The translations under genes and the position numbers were made by a program. Under the pieces are notes generated by a model. It was given only the letters and a program-made list of their open reading frames with translations, was not told where the DNA came from and ran no database searches. Shown piece after piece: positions 11,660 through 22,869 of a DNA stretch of 64,000 nucleotides (positions are counted from its first letter, which is position 1; every line of letters starts with the position of its first letter). The DNA is taken from the NCBI RefSeq assembly GCF_901000735.1, contig NC_081549.1, positions 6,687,416 to 6,751,415 on the forward strand, read 5' to 3'. This stretch comes from Corylus avellana (Eukaryota > Streptophyta > Magnoliopsida > Fagales > Betulaceae).

Positions 11660-12140
11660 CGTCAAAAACTGACCTGAACCGGACTGAAGTTGAGCAAAAA
11701 CAGGTCTAAACCATAGTGAACCGGAAGAAACCGAGAGAAATTGTCCAAGAACTGACCTGAACCGGCTTGAACCTGGCCTGAACTTATCGAAAATGGCCTG
11801 AACCGGACTGAACCGGCCGAAAATGGGCTGAACCGGTTTGGACAGGGGAAAAACAGAAACCGGATGGCCTTATCCCGGTTTAAGGTTGGGATATCCTTAT
11901 CCTGAATACGTGACAGCAAGCACTCGGAGCCAAACACCCAATCTTCGTTTGTGAAAACCGCCGGAACCGCGCCGGAGACTGCCAGACGTCGCCGATGACA
12001 ACCAACCCGTGCCGGCGACACCCAGATCGTTCCGGAAAACAACCAACGACGACAAACAAACCTCCAGAGACTGCCAGACGCCGGCGACAACCAACCCCTG
12101 CGCAGATCGTGCCGGAAAACAACCAACTACAATCTCCGGC
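11660..12140 (-). repeat. Repeat-rich leader of copia element
   Basis: The long untranslated leader between primer site and gag has two kinds of repeats. At about 11670-11845 there are some six degenerate copies of CTGAACCGG (plus-strand reading). At about 11970-12125 a GC-rich phrase containing TTGTTTTCCGG and GTCTGGCAGTCTC (minus-strand reading) occurs twice in tandem. Open frames across this part are by-products of GC content. Confidence 0.6.
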
Positions 12141-12437
12141 CACGGCAGAGAGTGGTAATCACCACAGACAGCACCGACCGACGACTCCAACCAATCATCG
12201 ACGACGACTTAAGACCCATGGAGATGACGGCGGTTCATACCATCAGCAATGGGGAACCTGACGCCATCTTCCACCACGGGCTTGAAGCCCAGCACTTCAA
12301 CTGCCTTCGATCAGTAGCAATAAAAATGGGAGAGGGGAAAAGAATAGAACCGGGGAAAAAAAAACGATTAAAATAAAAGAAAGAAAAAGATTTGGGAGAG
12401 AAGAACAAGATATCAGGAAAAGGTATAAACCCTAGAG

Positions 12438-12447
12438 TCTGATACCA
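12438..12447 (-). other. Primer-binding site (initiator Met tRNA)
   Basis: Minus strand reads TGGTATCAGA directly after the 5' LTR, complementary to the 3' end of initiator methionine tRNA, the standard primer of plant copia elements. Confidence 0.95.
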
Positions 12448-12592
12448 TGTTGAAAGATTTGCATGAAGAAAGTTTAGAGAAAAGAGGAGGCTATTCAAAG
12501 ATACGTAGCCTACCTCAACATATTATATATATAAGCTTAGAGAATACATAAATGACCAAATTGCCTTCAAACCCTAATACATTCTTCTAACA
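12448..12592 (-). repeat. 5' LTR of copia element
   Basis: 145 bp, same length as the LTR at 7524 with five base differences. Followed on the right by the ATGAT target duplication. Confidence 0.96.
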
Positions 12593-12937
12593 ATGATGAA
12601 ACTAAGCAGATCCTTAACTTTCCTCTCAGGTGAAGGCACACCCTTTCTTCGAGGATATTAATTGGGATACACTTGTAAGGCAAAAGGTCATACATTTTAA
12701 CTTTGTCCAAGTTTTTTGAAATAATTTTGGATAGTATGTGATCTTCGAACCACACTTGATTCGCTGCAGGCTATGTTCATACCAGCAACAAAAGCACATG
12801 ATACAAGTTATTTTATGAGCCGGTACATATGGAATGTAGAAGATGACCATGTGGTGAGAGTTAGACACTTTGAGGACATAACTGAAACATGTAGCAGCAG
12901 GTCACGCAGCAACAAACATGAAAAGATGTATGTTGTT

Positions 12938-13769
12938 TTTTCATATATGATATTTCTGTGTATGCACCTGGCTGGGGCGTCAATGGACCAAACCATGAGC
13001 CTGGTTTCATTTGTACCAGTGGTTGCCTTAGCAAACCAAAATCTGATAAAAAAAATTATCAATCTAGATACAAAATGCACTATGACATAATTTAATTTGA
13101 TTTAAGACACCCAACTTTGTATGGAATCATGTGGGTCAATTTTGATCTAGTTGTGAAGAGCAGTAAGGAATCACCAGAAGCCTCAAAACCAGCCATTCCA
13201 TGACAATTTTACATGGTTACTTTAGCAAACTTTTATTCTCATCTATCACCTAGCAATTCATCGTTTTGCTCTCAGCTTAGCACTCACCCTTGACACAATC
13301 AGTACATATGCAGTTTTTAATAAAGGAGCTATTAATTCAAAATAACCATGATGATGATGTAAGCATAAGTATGGTGGAAATCCTTAGTGATCAGTGGATT
13401 GATTTGAGGGGCACTAGGCTCGCCATGGGGCAAAGGTTGCAAAGCTAAGGCTTTGTTTATTGTTCACATCAACTTTTGATAGAGTACTAGAATAAAGCCA
13501 AAACTCTTTTGCGAAGTTCCTTCACTAGAAAAGCATTTTTAGAAAAAGTTTTTTTGTGAAACAAATGGTGTCTAAAATTTCAAAAGATCTTAGCCCTACT
13601 ATGGGAAAACACCCGCTAGAGATCTTTAAGTTCCCTTTCTCAAATAGATTACATGCATTGCTTCTTCCAAGGAATATGCTTTCAGAAGTACTGCACGAAT
13701 TTGGAGTTTCTAGTTTATGAAAAATAACCCATTGAAAATCTGAAACCAAACAACAATGTGATTTGGCAT
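12938..13769. other. Spacer downstream of kinase remnant
   Basis: About 830 bp with no recognised exon or repeat. The last kinase exons would be expected here, but I found no matching segment. Confidence 0.5.
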
Positions 13770-13953
13770 TTTACTTTCCTTTTATTTTGCGGACTAAAAA
13801 ACAAAATTATGGATTGAGAAAAAGAAAAACCAAAAACATGCAAAAAAAAAAACTTGTCATTTCAAATAATGATTTTACAATTCCTTCTGATCAACATTTT
13901 GTTGAACAAAAAAGCATACAAGATTTTTGCTTGCTTACAAAGGAAGTTGCAAA

Positions 13954-14863
13954 CTAAACAAATACAGAGGAATCAAACAACTCATCATTGCAAATATTCA
14001 TCCATGTATCAAGTGGCAGATGTTCCCTCTCTGGAGTAGATGGCGGTGGGAGATAACCATATGAACCATAGAACTTAGAATCAGCGTTATCGTTGNNNNN
14101 NNNNNNNNNNNNNNNNNNNNNNNNNNNNNNNNNNNNNNNNNNNNNNNNNNNNNNNNNNNNNNNNNNNNNNNNNNNNNNNNNNNNNNNNNNNNNNNGGATA
14201 AACATGATAAGGGCATTTGATCAGCAACTTCAAATGCATCAGATTGGACATCCCAACACACCCTTTTTCCCACATGGGTTTCATCCTCAAGCAGCAAAAG
14301 GTTTGTATTCCCGGCTTGGGGGCTTTCAAGGGATGGAGTTGAAGCTTCAACAGGGACGATGGTGCCGGGAATCTGAACATCCTCGAAACGTCTCTTCACC
14401 CCTTTTTTTGTTCCTGCCCCCTTCTTGTTTACGGCGCATACAACCCAGTTATTACACCGTTCTTGCTCAAAGACACCCGCTAGGGAGAACTCATGCATGA
14501 TTCAGTGGGATTTCTCCACGCACGATTCGCGTTTAACCTTGAAACATAACTGCTTGTTGAGTCCAATCACACATTGACCCTCACTATTTATACTTGGTTG
14601 CAAGAGCTTTCGTGCCAAGTCCCACACCCGGCTGTTCTTAACACGCGTTTGCCGGATTTCTTGAGCCTTGTGAAAATGTAATGCTTTTCCTCCTCCTCAC
14701 CGTCAAGATCAGCGAAAAGTTCCCAGGGGGCCTTCTCTCCGTAAAGCTCAAACTCACGAATGCCATCCCAAGTGATCTCTTCTCCCCTAACCTTCCCCAA
14801 CAAGTAGTGGGTTATAAGCTCATCATCAGAGGACCGACAACGAAATCCCAGTGGCATCTTCAT
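13954..14863 (-). pseudogene. NAC-domain transcription factor pseudogene 1
   Basis: NAC proteins are plant-specific DNA-binding transcription factors. From ATG 14863 the NAC subdomains follow without introns: A (MPLGFRCRSSDDELITHYLL), B (FELYGEKAPWELF), C (HYIFTRLKKSGKRVLRTAG), then D/E with IGLNKQLCFKV and IMHEFSLAGVF. A one-base frameshift at about 14585-14592 and a TGA at 14504-14502, where the paralogue has tryptophan before IMH, break it. The tail is interrupted by the 100-N gap (14096-14195) and appears to end at 13954 after a stretch ending NDELFDSSVFV. The lack of introns is unusual, since most NAC genes have one after subdomain B. Could be an intronless NAC clade or a retrocopy ancestor. 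Family call is firm. Confidence 0.85.
14096..14195. other. Assembly gap, 100 N
   Basis: Placeholder gap inside NAC pseudogene 1. Confidence 0.99.
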
Positions 14864-16430
14864 CTTTCCTTTCTTTAGATCGATCACTCCTTTCTCTTCT
14901 CGTAGAAGACTAAAAACCCTAGAAACGATTATCGGGGGACAGATTATGGAACTCAATTTCACACATGCATAAATCATAATCTTGACATATGACCCCTCCC
15001 TTTTATATTTCGACTTCACAGGGCCTTTCCAATATGACCATTATATGTAATTAATGATAGATAGACGACGTGTCGTACTCTATAGTCGGTTAATGTCTTC
15101 AGTTGGCTGTTGATTTCATGTTGAGATTTGACGGGTGTCTGATTTTATTAGTGCACAAGTGGTTCGTCATTGCATATATGTGTCTAATTAATCTATTTCC
15201 TTAGAAGGGAATCATTTATTACCTTTTCTTTCCAGGAATATTAGAAAACATCTTATTGGAAACTCCAATCCTTGTATTTACTCTGGTTGTTAGAGTATGG
15301 ACCTGAAATAAGGAGAAATTTTTTCCTGCCCTGTGGATGGGTGGCTGGGTCCTTTGATTAGTGTACTGTATTGGATGAATTTGTACTTGAAATCTGATAC
15401 AATCTTAACTCTAACAATATAATGGCTATGTAAAAAGGTAGTGATGTTTTAGGTGCCTTTGGTTTAATTTGATAATTTCACTCTACATTAATGTATGCCT
15501 GTTGTGGAATGGAATGGCATTTATGATATATGATTATCGTCTTTTGTGTTTTTATCAAGATTAGAGCAGAGGAAGTAAAGTTTTTTTTTTTTTTTGGGCG
15601 CTTGAAAGTTACATTTTGTTTTTTAATTCTATTTCTAATTTTGGATTTTGTTTCAAAATTATCAAGCGGTTGAAGTGCACTAAATGATCATATTTGTTGC
15701 CTTTTATTTATTTATTAATTCCCAATGAAAACTTGATTTTGTTTAGTTATGTAGTTCGAAATTTTTGCTTGAGACTCAGTCTGTGTCTCAAATTTCCTGT
15801 TTATGGGTTTTTTTCATAGGAAAAAAAAAATAGAAAAAGAAAAAATCTCAAATTTTGCATTTGATTCTAAAAGCCCCCTTCACCCCCACAATTCTCTATT
15901 GCATAGTCTTCCAAAAATTCTAAAATCATGTACTGGTTGAATGGAATGTTCTAAATCTTTTGATCCTCTTTGTTGAGTATAATTAATCAAAATTGTTATT
16001 TGTTTTGTTTTTTTATTTATATATAAATATATCCTATTGAGCATTAATACCTCTGTAGATTCATTACATTATTCACTTTGTCATCTTGATGTCCTTGCCT
16101 ACTCTTTCAGTCAATCATAGAAGCGACAGAAGATACATTTTAGAGAGACTATTGGGAACTTTTTTAAGCACATCCTCATTCTAATTATAATGTTTGGTTG
16201 GCTATTACAAAGACATAAGTTGCTGCTTTAGATGAAAACCGAGGGTTAGTATGATTCAAACTTCGACCCTTACCTTTAGCAATGCATTTTTCTTATATTT
16301 TGGTGATAATTCTTGGAATCTTTTTCCATTTTATGTTCTTTATAAATCCGTTTTGCTAGCTTTGGAGATGACAATGTTAATTCTCATCGTTTTGGCTGAC
16401 ACAAAAGTATTGACATAACATTCGAGAGTA

Positions 16431-17546
16431 AAACGGAGAGGAGGGCTCAAAAATCCAATTGTCTCAAAGAGTTGGAGAGAGATGCAAAGACAGAGAGCTG
16501 ATTTTTTGCCTGAAAATCCAGGATCCCTTCATATCTAACCAATTTTTTGGTGTTCAGATCCTGTCTGTAACTCCTCTATCTAAGCTTTCTCTCATCCTTT
16601 GCAATTACGCACTGTAAGTTCTCTTCCTCCTGCTTCTTCATAAGCCTCATCACACTGATTCTTCCTTTCTCCGAATTAGCATACTCTTATTATATTTGAG
16701 ATTTGAAAATTTGAAGTTCGAGATGTAGTTGTTGAGCTTAGTTGTGATCCTGGCAATATAGGCAGTGTATAGGATATTTTGTGCTATATTTTTTTTTCCT
16801 CAATTTTTCTTGTGAATGTTTTTCAAAATTTTACTCCTTTTTTGGTTGAACATGTTTTGAAAGGGAAAATTTTCTTCCACAAACATTGTATTCCACAACT
16901 TGGAAGTTGGATGTTGAGTTTATGTGTAACGCAATTGACTATAACATTTCATAATCTTACTGCCCCTTTCTCCTAAATTGAAGCACTTAATAGGGACAAA
17001 TGTTGTCAGAGTTACTATCATTTAGTGATGGCTTTAATTTGTCTATGTATTCCTTGGCCTCTTAATGTTTGCAAGGTTTATGTAACCATTGTTTGTGTGG
17101 TTTTTCTTTGAGACCTGGTGGCAGCATGTTAAGAATTTCCTAACTACTTTTGTCTTTTACTCTACACAATTTTTTTTTCTACCAGTATTACTTTGAATGC
17201 ATGATCTGTAATCTTGGCGCAACTTGTTGAAATTTCTAAATATTGTAATATATTAATCTAACCATCCAAAATCTGAATTAGCATACTCACAGTTTGTTGA
17301 TTTCTTTTGTTTGATTACTTTCGGTTTATATAGTTTTGTTGCTGCTTTAATAAAACTATTTTGACATAGAAATTTTCCTCTCTCCTTCTCTCCTTTATTT
17401 ATTTATTTTTTTATTTTTTTTCAAATGATTAGTTTTTAAAAATTCTGATATAAGTTATAAAATTTGTGGGGGTTTTAAAGATGATCAAATATATATATAG
17501 TAAGCACAAACAGAAAACATATGACTTGTAATTTGTGTATAGGGAT
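16431..17546 (+). other. Possible leader exon and intron before a small ORF
   Basis: AT-rich. A more balanced stretch at about 16440-16612 ends in CACT/GTAAGT, a good splice donor, and could be an untranslated first exon; an acceptor TATAG lies just before 17542. This would fit the small ORF at 17547. No protein similarity is recognised, so it is only a structural suggestion. Confidence 0.25.
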
Positions 17547-17816
17547 ATGAATCACACCTGCAAACTCCACTGCCATTGCAGAACAAAACATAACAAAAAC
17601 ATGGTGCATGTCAACAACAGGAGTAAATCAGTGAAAATATCTGATCCAAATATAGAGGAAACAGCCAGAGAACTGCATTTAACTGTCCATGGCCCTAAGC
17701 CAGTCGAAATTTTTGTTAGGCCTCCATTGTCCGTGGCCAAAGCTGGAGCAGGATGGTACCAATATCGAGAGTTGACAGAGAAAGAAGAAGAAGCAAGACC
17801 AAAGTGTTACTTTTGA
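17547..17816 (+). CDS. Hypothetical 89-residue ORF, unknown
   Basis: Opens at ATG 17547 (MNHTCKLHCHCRTKHNK...) and ends at TGA 17814-17816. The front is rich in Cys/His; the rear contains VHGPKPVEIFVRPPLSVAKA and a charged tail. A plausible acceptor precedes it and a possible leader exon lies about 0.9 kb upstream. I do not recognise the family. It lies between the two NAC blocks and is not duplicated with them. It might be the last exon of a small gene, an old gene fragment, or chance. Confidence 0.25.
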   Translation: MNHTCKLHCHCRTKHNKNMVHVNNRSKSVKISDPNIEETARELHLTVHGPKPVEIFVRPPLSVAKAGAGWYQYRELTEKEEEARPKCYF

Positions 17817-17819
17817 TGC

Positions 17820-18330
17820 TAGTGGTTCCATGATCTAATCAATTTGCTTATTGTAAGAATATTTTACTTTTTTTTTTTTTTTTTTAATGTAAAAAAAAGG
17901 GTAGTGTATTATTTTTTCTTTTCAGTATAGAATGTGAATTTTCCATCAATGTGAGACACAATAACGTTTTTTGTACAGGTTAGTTACCAAGCCTGTGCAA
18001 AAGCACATACAAGACCAACAACATTAAAGGAAACAACCATGACAAAAACCATCATATTATAGCGGACATTCAAAGGGAACCGAATAAACAATCGCAAAAA
18101 CCATCATATGATTGCACAAATACATGAGATCAGCAACACTGGTTGATGCACACATCCCTCCAAACCTTAGCAACAGATAATTGTTACGAAAGAAACCATC
18201 AAGTCAAAATATATTACAAACATAAATAATCATTACTTTCATGAAAAGCTAAAATTACAAACATAAATCATTATAATTTTAAGAAAAACAGCATTTATGC
18301 AAGTTGCATAAGAAAGCACTCTATTCTGGC
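17820..18330. other. Spacer between NAC blocks
   Basis: AT-rich with a T20-type run near 17867. No gene, RNA or element recognised. Confidence 0.5.
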
Positions 18331-20510
18331 CCCACTTTATTCTTATTTTATATATTTTTAAAATAAAGAATAGAAAAAAATAAACTTGTCATCTTCAAAT
18401 AATAATTTGTTTAACAAAACATCATATACAACAGTTCTGCTCTCTTGCGAAGGAAGTTGCAAACTAATAAAATATCGAAGCAAACAACTCATCATTGTTT
18501 TCATCCACTGATGAATCAGGTGGCTTGGGCAGTGGAGTTTCACGGAATGGAGTTGGAGCCTCAACGGCGGTGATGGCACTAATGAGGCAAGGACTCTGAA
18601 CATCCTCATAACATCTCTTCCTGCCTCTTCTTGTTTCCGTTACTTTCTTATTAACTGTGCATAGAACCCAGGTGCTAGACAGTTCTTGCTCCCCCTCCAA
18701 CAAGGCACCCGACAAGGAGAATTTGTGCATAATCCAGTCGGTTTTCTTCATGGAAGATCCGTGTCCGACCTTGAAACAGAATTGTTTGTTGAGTCCAATC
18801 ACAAACTGACCCGAGCTATCATATATTTGACTACTATAGCCTTCATGCTAAGTCCCGCCGCCGGTTGTTCTTGCCACGCGTTTGCTGAATTTCTTTATCC
18901 TTGTGAACAGGTAATATTTTTTCTCCTCCCGACCACCAAGATCACCAAATACTTGCGAGGGGGCCTTGTCTCCATAAAGATCAAATGGAGGGATGCCATC
19001 CCAAGGCAGCTCTTCTCCCCTGACCTTCCTCAACAATTACTCGAATATAAGCTCTTCATCGGTGGGACGGAAGCGAAATCCCAGCGGCAGCGTCATCTCT
19101 ATCTTCTCCTGCAAGACTAGAATTTCAAAGACAAACGATTATCGGTAGACAGATGATAAAACTCAATTCTACTCTCACCGTGCAAGTTCGTTACCCGAAA
19201 CTCAAATATATAGAGACTCCACCGCCTATATTTTAAATTTCAAAAGTCTATTTTATTCGGTTATTCGGGTAGGAAAAGTGGATTGAGATTACTAATGACG
19301 GATTAGTTCGAAGCGATGGTGGTGATCTGATTGTATATGTGTGTCTAGTTAATCTATTTGCTTAGAATTGGACATCCTATTAATGATTTACATGTATAAA
19401 TGTTGTGGCTGCACCATTTTCTGCTGCACAATGATCGGTTCCCGATTTCCTTATGTTTCTACGAAGTTTAGTGAATGTAATTACGAATGGAATCATTTAT
19501 TAGCTTATCCTTCCAAGAATATTGGAAAACATTTTATTGGAAATCCCTATACTTCTTTTGTATACCCTGGCTGATAGAATATGGATCTGAAATAAAGGGA
19601 AATCTTTCTCTGCCCTGTGGATGGGTGGCTAGGTCCTTTGACTAGTGTAATGTATTTGGTGGCTTTAGTTTAATTTCACTCTATACTAATGTATGTCGGT
19701 TGTGGAATGGAGTGACATTTATGATATATGATTATCTTCTTTTGGGGTTTTATCAATATTAATGGCTTAGAGCAGAAGAAGTAAAGTTTTTGTTCAATGC
19801 TGTTTTTTATTTTGATTTTGATTTTTTTTTTTTGGTCCCTTGAATGTTACATTTTGTGTTTTTTGTTTTTGTTTTTTTTCTATTTCTATTTGGTCTATTT
19901 GTGGAAGTATGTGATTGAACTTCTGGTTCATAGTTGTTAAGGGACAGACTTATTTACATTCTACTACTATCAGTCTTCCTTTTGGGATTTGTATAACACC
20001 TTCAGCCATAGAAGCAAAACATTTAAAAACAAATTTTGTAAATCTGTTGGTGATTCTTTGTGGGAATTAGTGTGTCAAATATTCTCTTGTTGTATTATCA
20101 ATTTTTTTTTTTAATCTTAAATTCGTATTATTCACTAAGAGGCTTTATTTACTTTGTCATCTTAACTTTTACCTCTTTCAGTGAAAGTGGCGTAGGGTAC
20201 ATGGGATTTCTGAGTATATTGCCTATTTGGGACTTTATTAAACATTTTCTTGAACTAATTGTAATGACTAGTTGACTATTTTAAGGGGCATTAGCTAATG
20301 CGTATGGTGAAAACTCATATATTATATAGGTTACTTTCATTTTAAACTTCTCACATTCGTTAGAAATGTGATTTTTTTTTAATGACATTTTCAAGAATCT
20401 CTTTACACTTTATATTTCCACAATGCTAGTTTTAGAGATGATTATGTTGATTCTCATTCGTTGGCTAACATAATAGCATTGGCATATATAACATTCTACT
20501 GTTGAGTTAT
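18330..20510. repeat. Duplicated block, right copy (NAC unit 2)
   Basis: Direct-orientation counterpart of 13770-16430 with NAC pseudogene 2 and its flanks. Matching phrases continue through the upstream flank (e.g. TTTGTCATCTT and GATTCTCAT near 20150 and 20450). No other gene in 19097-20510. Confidence 0.8.
18464..19096 (-). pseudogene. NAC-domain transcription factor pseudogene 2
   Basis: Paralogue of pseudogene 1. From ATG 19096 one frame of 211 codons runs through subdomains A (LPLGFRFRPTDEEL), B (FDLYGDKAPSQVF), C (YYLFTRIKKFSKRVARTTG), D (VIGLNKQFCFKV) and E (DWIMHKFSLSG), with a nuclear-type basic patch RRGRKR further on, and ends at 18464. No frameshift, but two stops: TAA at 19039-19037 in subdomain A and TAG at 18850-18848 after GGGT, where NAC proteins have tryptophan. 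No introns. Inactive as a full NAC protein; the open part after the second stop lacks the DNA-binding core. Duplicated together with its flanks, so it was a DNA-level duplication. Confidence 0.87.
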
Positions 20511-21170
20511 TGAGAACAAGACCTTTCTGCTGTTGATTCTCATATCACGAGCATTGGTAATGTTTGATTTATTTTATGCAGTATGAAATTAGCTTTCTTT
20601 TTTCAATGGATATATTCTTCATAAAATTGGGTTTATTACTTGCCTAAGTAAGAACATTGTTTTTCTGCATAACAGTCTTGTATTTTGCTATGAATTTATT
20701 TCAATTTTATTCTTATGTTGGTTTGGTTATTTTTAAAGCTTTAAACTTATAAATATAGTGTTATCAGAATTAGCGGATTGTATTATGAGAATAGGATGCA
20801 AATGCTTTTGATTGCAGGCTGATCCTAATTCAGATCCCTAGGGTTAATTTCAGAATTAAAATATGTCATATTCAGCAAAATATACTTATCTTTAATGTTA
20901 ACCAAAACAAACAAGGAAGTCCTTGGTGGTTTCTTTTTGGCAATGACTGTTGTTTTGGGGTGGTTTTAGGTGTATTTTGATTTGATTGGGAAATGGGTTA
21001 TGTTAGTTGATCAATGCGGTGATTTGAGTATTGTTGGGATGTGCTAATCTTTGTGCCTGTTAAATTTCTTGACTTCCTATTGAGTTTTGTGTTTGATTTG
21101 ATTTTTAGAGACTTGGGTTGGCATTGCACTGATATAGATGCTTTTTTATTGACTGGTTTCAAAGAAACTA
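20511..21170. other. Spacer upstream of second LINE
   Basis: AT-rich, nothing recognised. The exact LINE start is uncertain and could lie in this stretch. Confidence 0.45.
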
Positions 21171-21435
21171 ACGGGGACACTGGGGGGTGTAGCCTTTGAG
21201 GTGGCGCTACCAGTTGTCCGTCAAGGCCGTTAGGGAGAAATCGACTTATGCTGGATAGAGACTTTTATGGTTTGATTGTTTTTGTGAAAATAAGGTACAT
21301 GCTAAGGTTTCTCCAGGATCTATACTTAAGAGAATTTTAGCGGCGAAATAAGTTCCTGCCGGTTAACCGAACGAGGAGTGTATCACAGTTAGCAAGGTGG
21401 AAAAGTGAAGAAACAAAAGGATTGGGTATCTCAAC

Positions 21436-22733
21436 ATGGAGGCCAATCATCCTTTGACGGTGGGCGGACAGACAGGGATTGCAATCATGGAGGGTGACAT
21501 TGTGGACACTTGTGAGAAGGGCGTGAAGTGTCTGATAGGCAGGATTTGGACCAAGAAGAAGATTAACAAAGAATCCTTTAGGGCGACTCTCTCACGTTTG
21601 TGACGTACTACGAACATCGTCTCCTTCAAAGAAATCCAAGATAATCTGTGGATTTTTGAATTCTCAGATAAATGGGAGAAAAAATGCGTAATGGAAGGCC
21701 GGCCATGGTCGTATGAGAGGCAGATTATTGTTCTGAACGATTTTGATGGGCAAGTCCCACCCTCCCAAATGACATTTCATCAAACTCCATGTTGGATTCA
21801 AGTCCATGACATGCCGCTCCATGCATGTCCAGGACGGTTGGAACCAAGATAGGAGAATCCTTGGGCGTTCTGGAGGAAATTGACGTAGCAGGGGATGGAA
21901 TAGGCTGAGGGAGATATTTGAGATTGCGAGTGTGCATAGATATACGAAAACCATTCAAACGGGGAAGGAATTTGGTCATCGGGGGGAAATCAGTATGGGT
22001 AAGTTTTAAAAACGAGAATCTCCCCACTTTTTGCTTTCATTGTGGATGCATTCTGCATGGAGCAAAGGGCTGCCCAGTGAAACCCACTTGAAGAATGCGT
22101 AATGAGGAAGGTTCGGTGGGGTGGGGGGTAAGGTTGAGGGCTGAAGATCCACGGAAGAAGATCAAAGGCAGATCCTTCAGAGGTGGAGGAGACGGATAGG
22201 CAGCATCTGTGCAGGGTGGGCAGTCGTCGGACGGCGAGGTACAGCGTGACAACTCCCCGGAGGCGGCAAGAAGCACCACAGAAGGAAACCCTAGCGAATC
22301 TAGCAATCCAAAAAAGGCAAGTAATAGCTCTGCTTTTAACAGTTCAAATACGAATGCGGATTTCGCTCCTCCAAGAGCAAAGGTTTCTCATTCTAAGAAG
22401 GAAGGTGCGCAAGCTGCGGGATTAACGGTTAAAGAGGGGGAGGAGATGACGTCAATTCAAAAACATGCAGATTCTACTGTGGTGGAAAATAGGCATTTCC
22501 CAAATGACTCTCCCATGTCCCTGCGTAGGGTAAAAATTATAGCAAGAGGGGGCAGCAGGCCTAACACAACAAGGGGCCCAAAAGGTGAGGAGCTGGAGGC
22601 GAAAAGGGATGGCCCAATGAGGCAGGGGCTGCTGGTCGAGAATAATGGGGGGCAGGGATCGAAAAGGAAAAGGAGAACTAGCACAGACATGGAGTATATA
22701 CAGAGGGATGCGAGCCCAAAAAAAGGGTCCTAG
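21436..22733 (+). pseudogene. LINE ORF1 remnant (DUF4283-like, CCHC zinc knuckle)
   Basis: RNA-binding protein of the LINE. It opens with MEANHPLTVGGQTG at 21436; the following part resembles the DUF4283 domain of plant LINE/gag-like proteins (CLIGRIWTKKKINKESF, then GRPWSYERQIIVLNDFDG). A zinc knuckle CFHCGCILHGAKGC lies at about 22038-22079. A Ser/Lys-rich tail runs to the stop at 22731-22733. Breaks: stop at 21601, a frame change near 21826, and further stops near 21910, 22090 and 22197. Stops at 21601 and near 21910 stand where tryptophan is expected. Confidence 0.82.
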
Positions 22734-22869
22734 TCCAAAGTTATCCAACAAACATAGGCGAAGAAAACAATCCATCACCAGGAGAAGAAAAAGAAAAATC
22801 AGCCGAGGTTGGTCACAGTCTAGTGCTCAGTGATAAGGCGGAGGCTGCGAAGCAGCCCCGCCGTCAGCC

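Larger units (their letters stand above)
7524..12592 (-). mobile_element. Complete-ended Ty1/copia LTR retrotransposon
   Basis: Minus-strand element of 5069 bp with two 145-bp LTRs (TGTTGA...TAACA), flanked by the 5-bp target duplication ATGAT (7519-7523 and 12593-12597). The primer-binding site and polypurine tract sit next to the correct LTRs. The gene order gag, protease, integrase, RT, RNase H identifies copia. LTRs differ at 5 of 145 positions, indicating a fairly recent insertion. Coding capacity is broken by single-base frameshifts and one internal deletion, so it is not autonomous. It sits in an intron of the kinase remnant. Confidence 0.97.
7419..12937 (+). pseudogene. C-terminal exons of an IRE-type AGC protein kinase, split by a copia insertion
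   Basis: Three exon-like segments match the end of the kinase domain and AGC tail of the plant IRE/IREH1 Ser/Thr kinases. Exon a 7419-7470 encodes FLTENPVQRLGATGARE; exon b 12630-12686 encodes VKAHPFFEDINWDTLVRQK; exon c starts at 12770 and encodes FIPATKAHDTSYFMSRYIWN and about 30 further residues to roughly 12928. All joins have AG acceptors and GT donors and agree in phase. The intron between a and b contains a full copia element; without it and one TSD copy the intron is 85 bp, close to the 83-bp intron b-c (12687-12769). The kinase core that should lie upstream is missing or hidden beyond the N gap at 6694, and no matching downstream exons were recognised. Probably a truncated, dead copy; a living gene with a giant intron is less likely. 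Family call is good, status is inference. Confidence 0.72.
13770..16430. repeat. Duplicated block, left copy (NAC unit 1)
   Basis: Contains NAC pseudogene 1, its 3' flank and about 1.5 kb of its upstream flank. The same order of sequence recurs at 18330-20510, for example CTGCCCTGTGGATGGGTGGCT at about 15328 and 19611. Left boundary lies near 13770 and 18330, right boundary near 16430 and 20510; noncoding parts have diverged clearly, so the duplication is old. The upstream flank (15020-16430) contains no other gene. Confidence 0.8.

Noticed and set aside
11880..12190. Overlapping minus-strand open frames in the copia leader
   Set aside because: They fall in a GC-rich repeated leader upstream of gag with no domain similarity.
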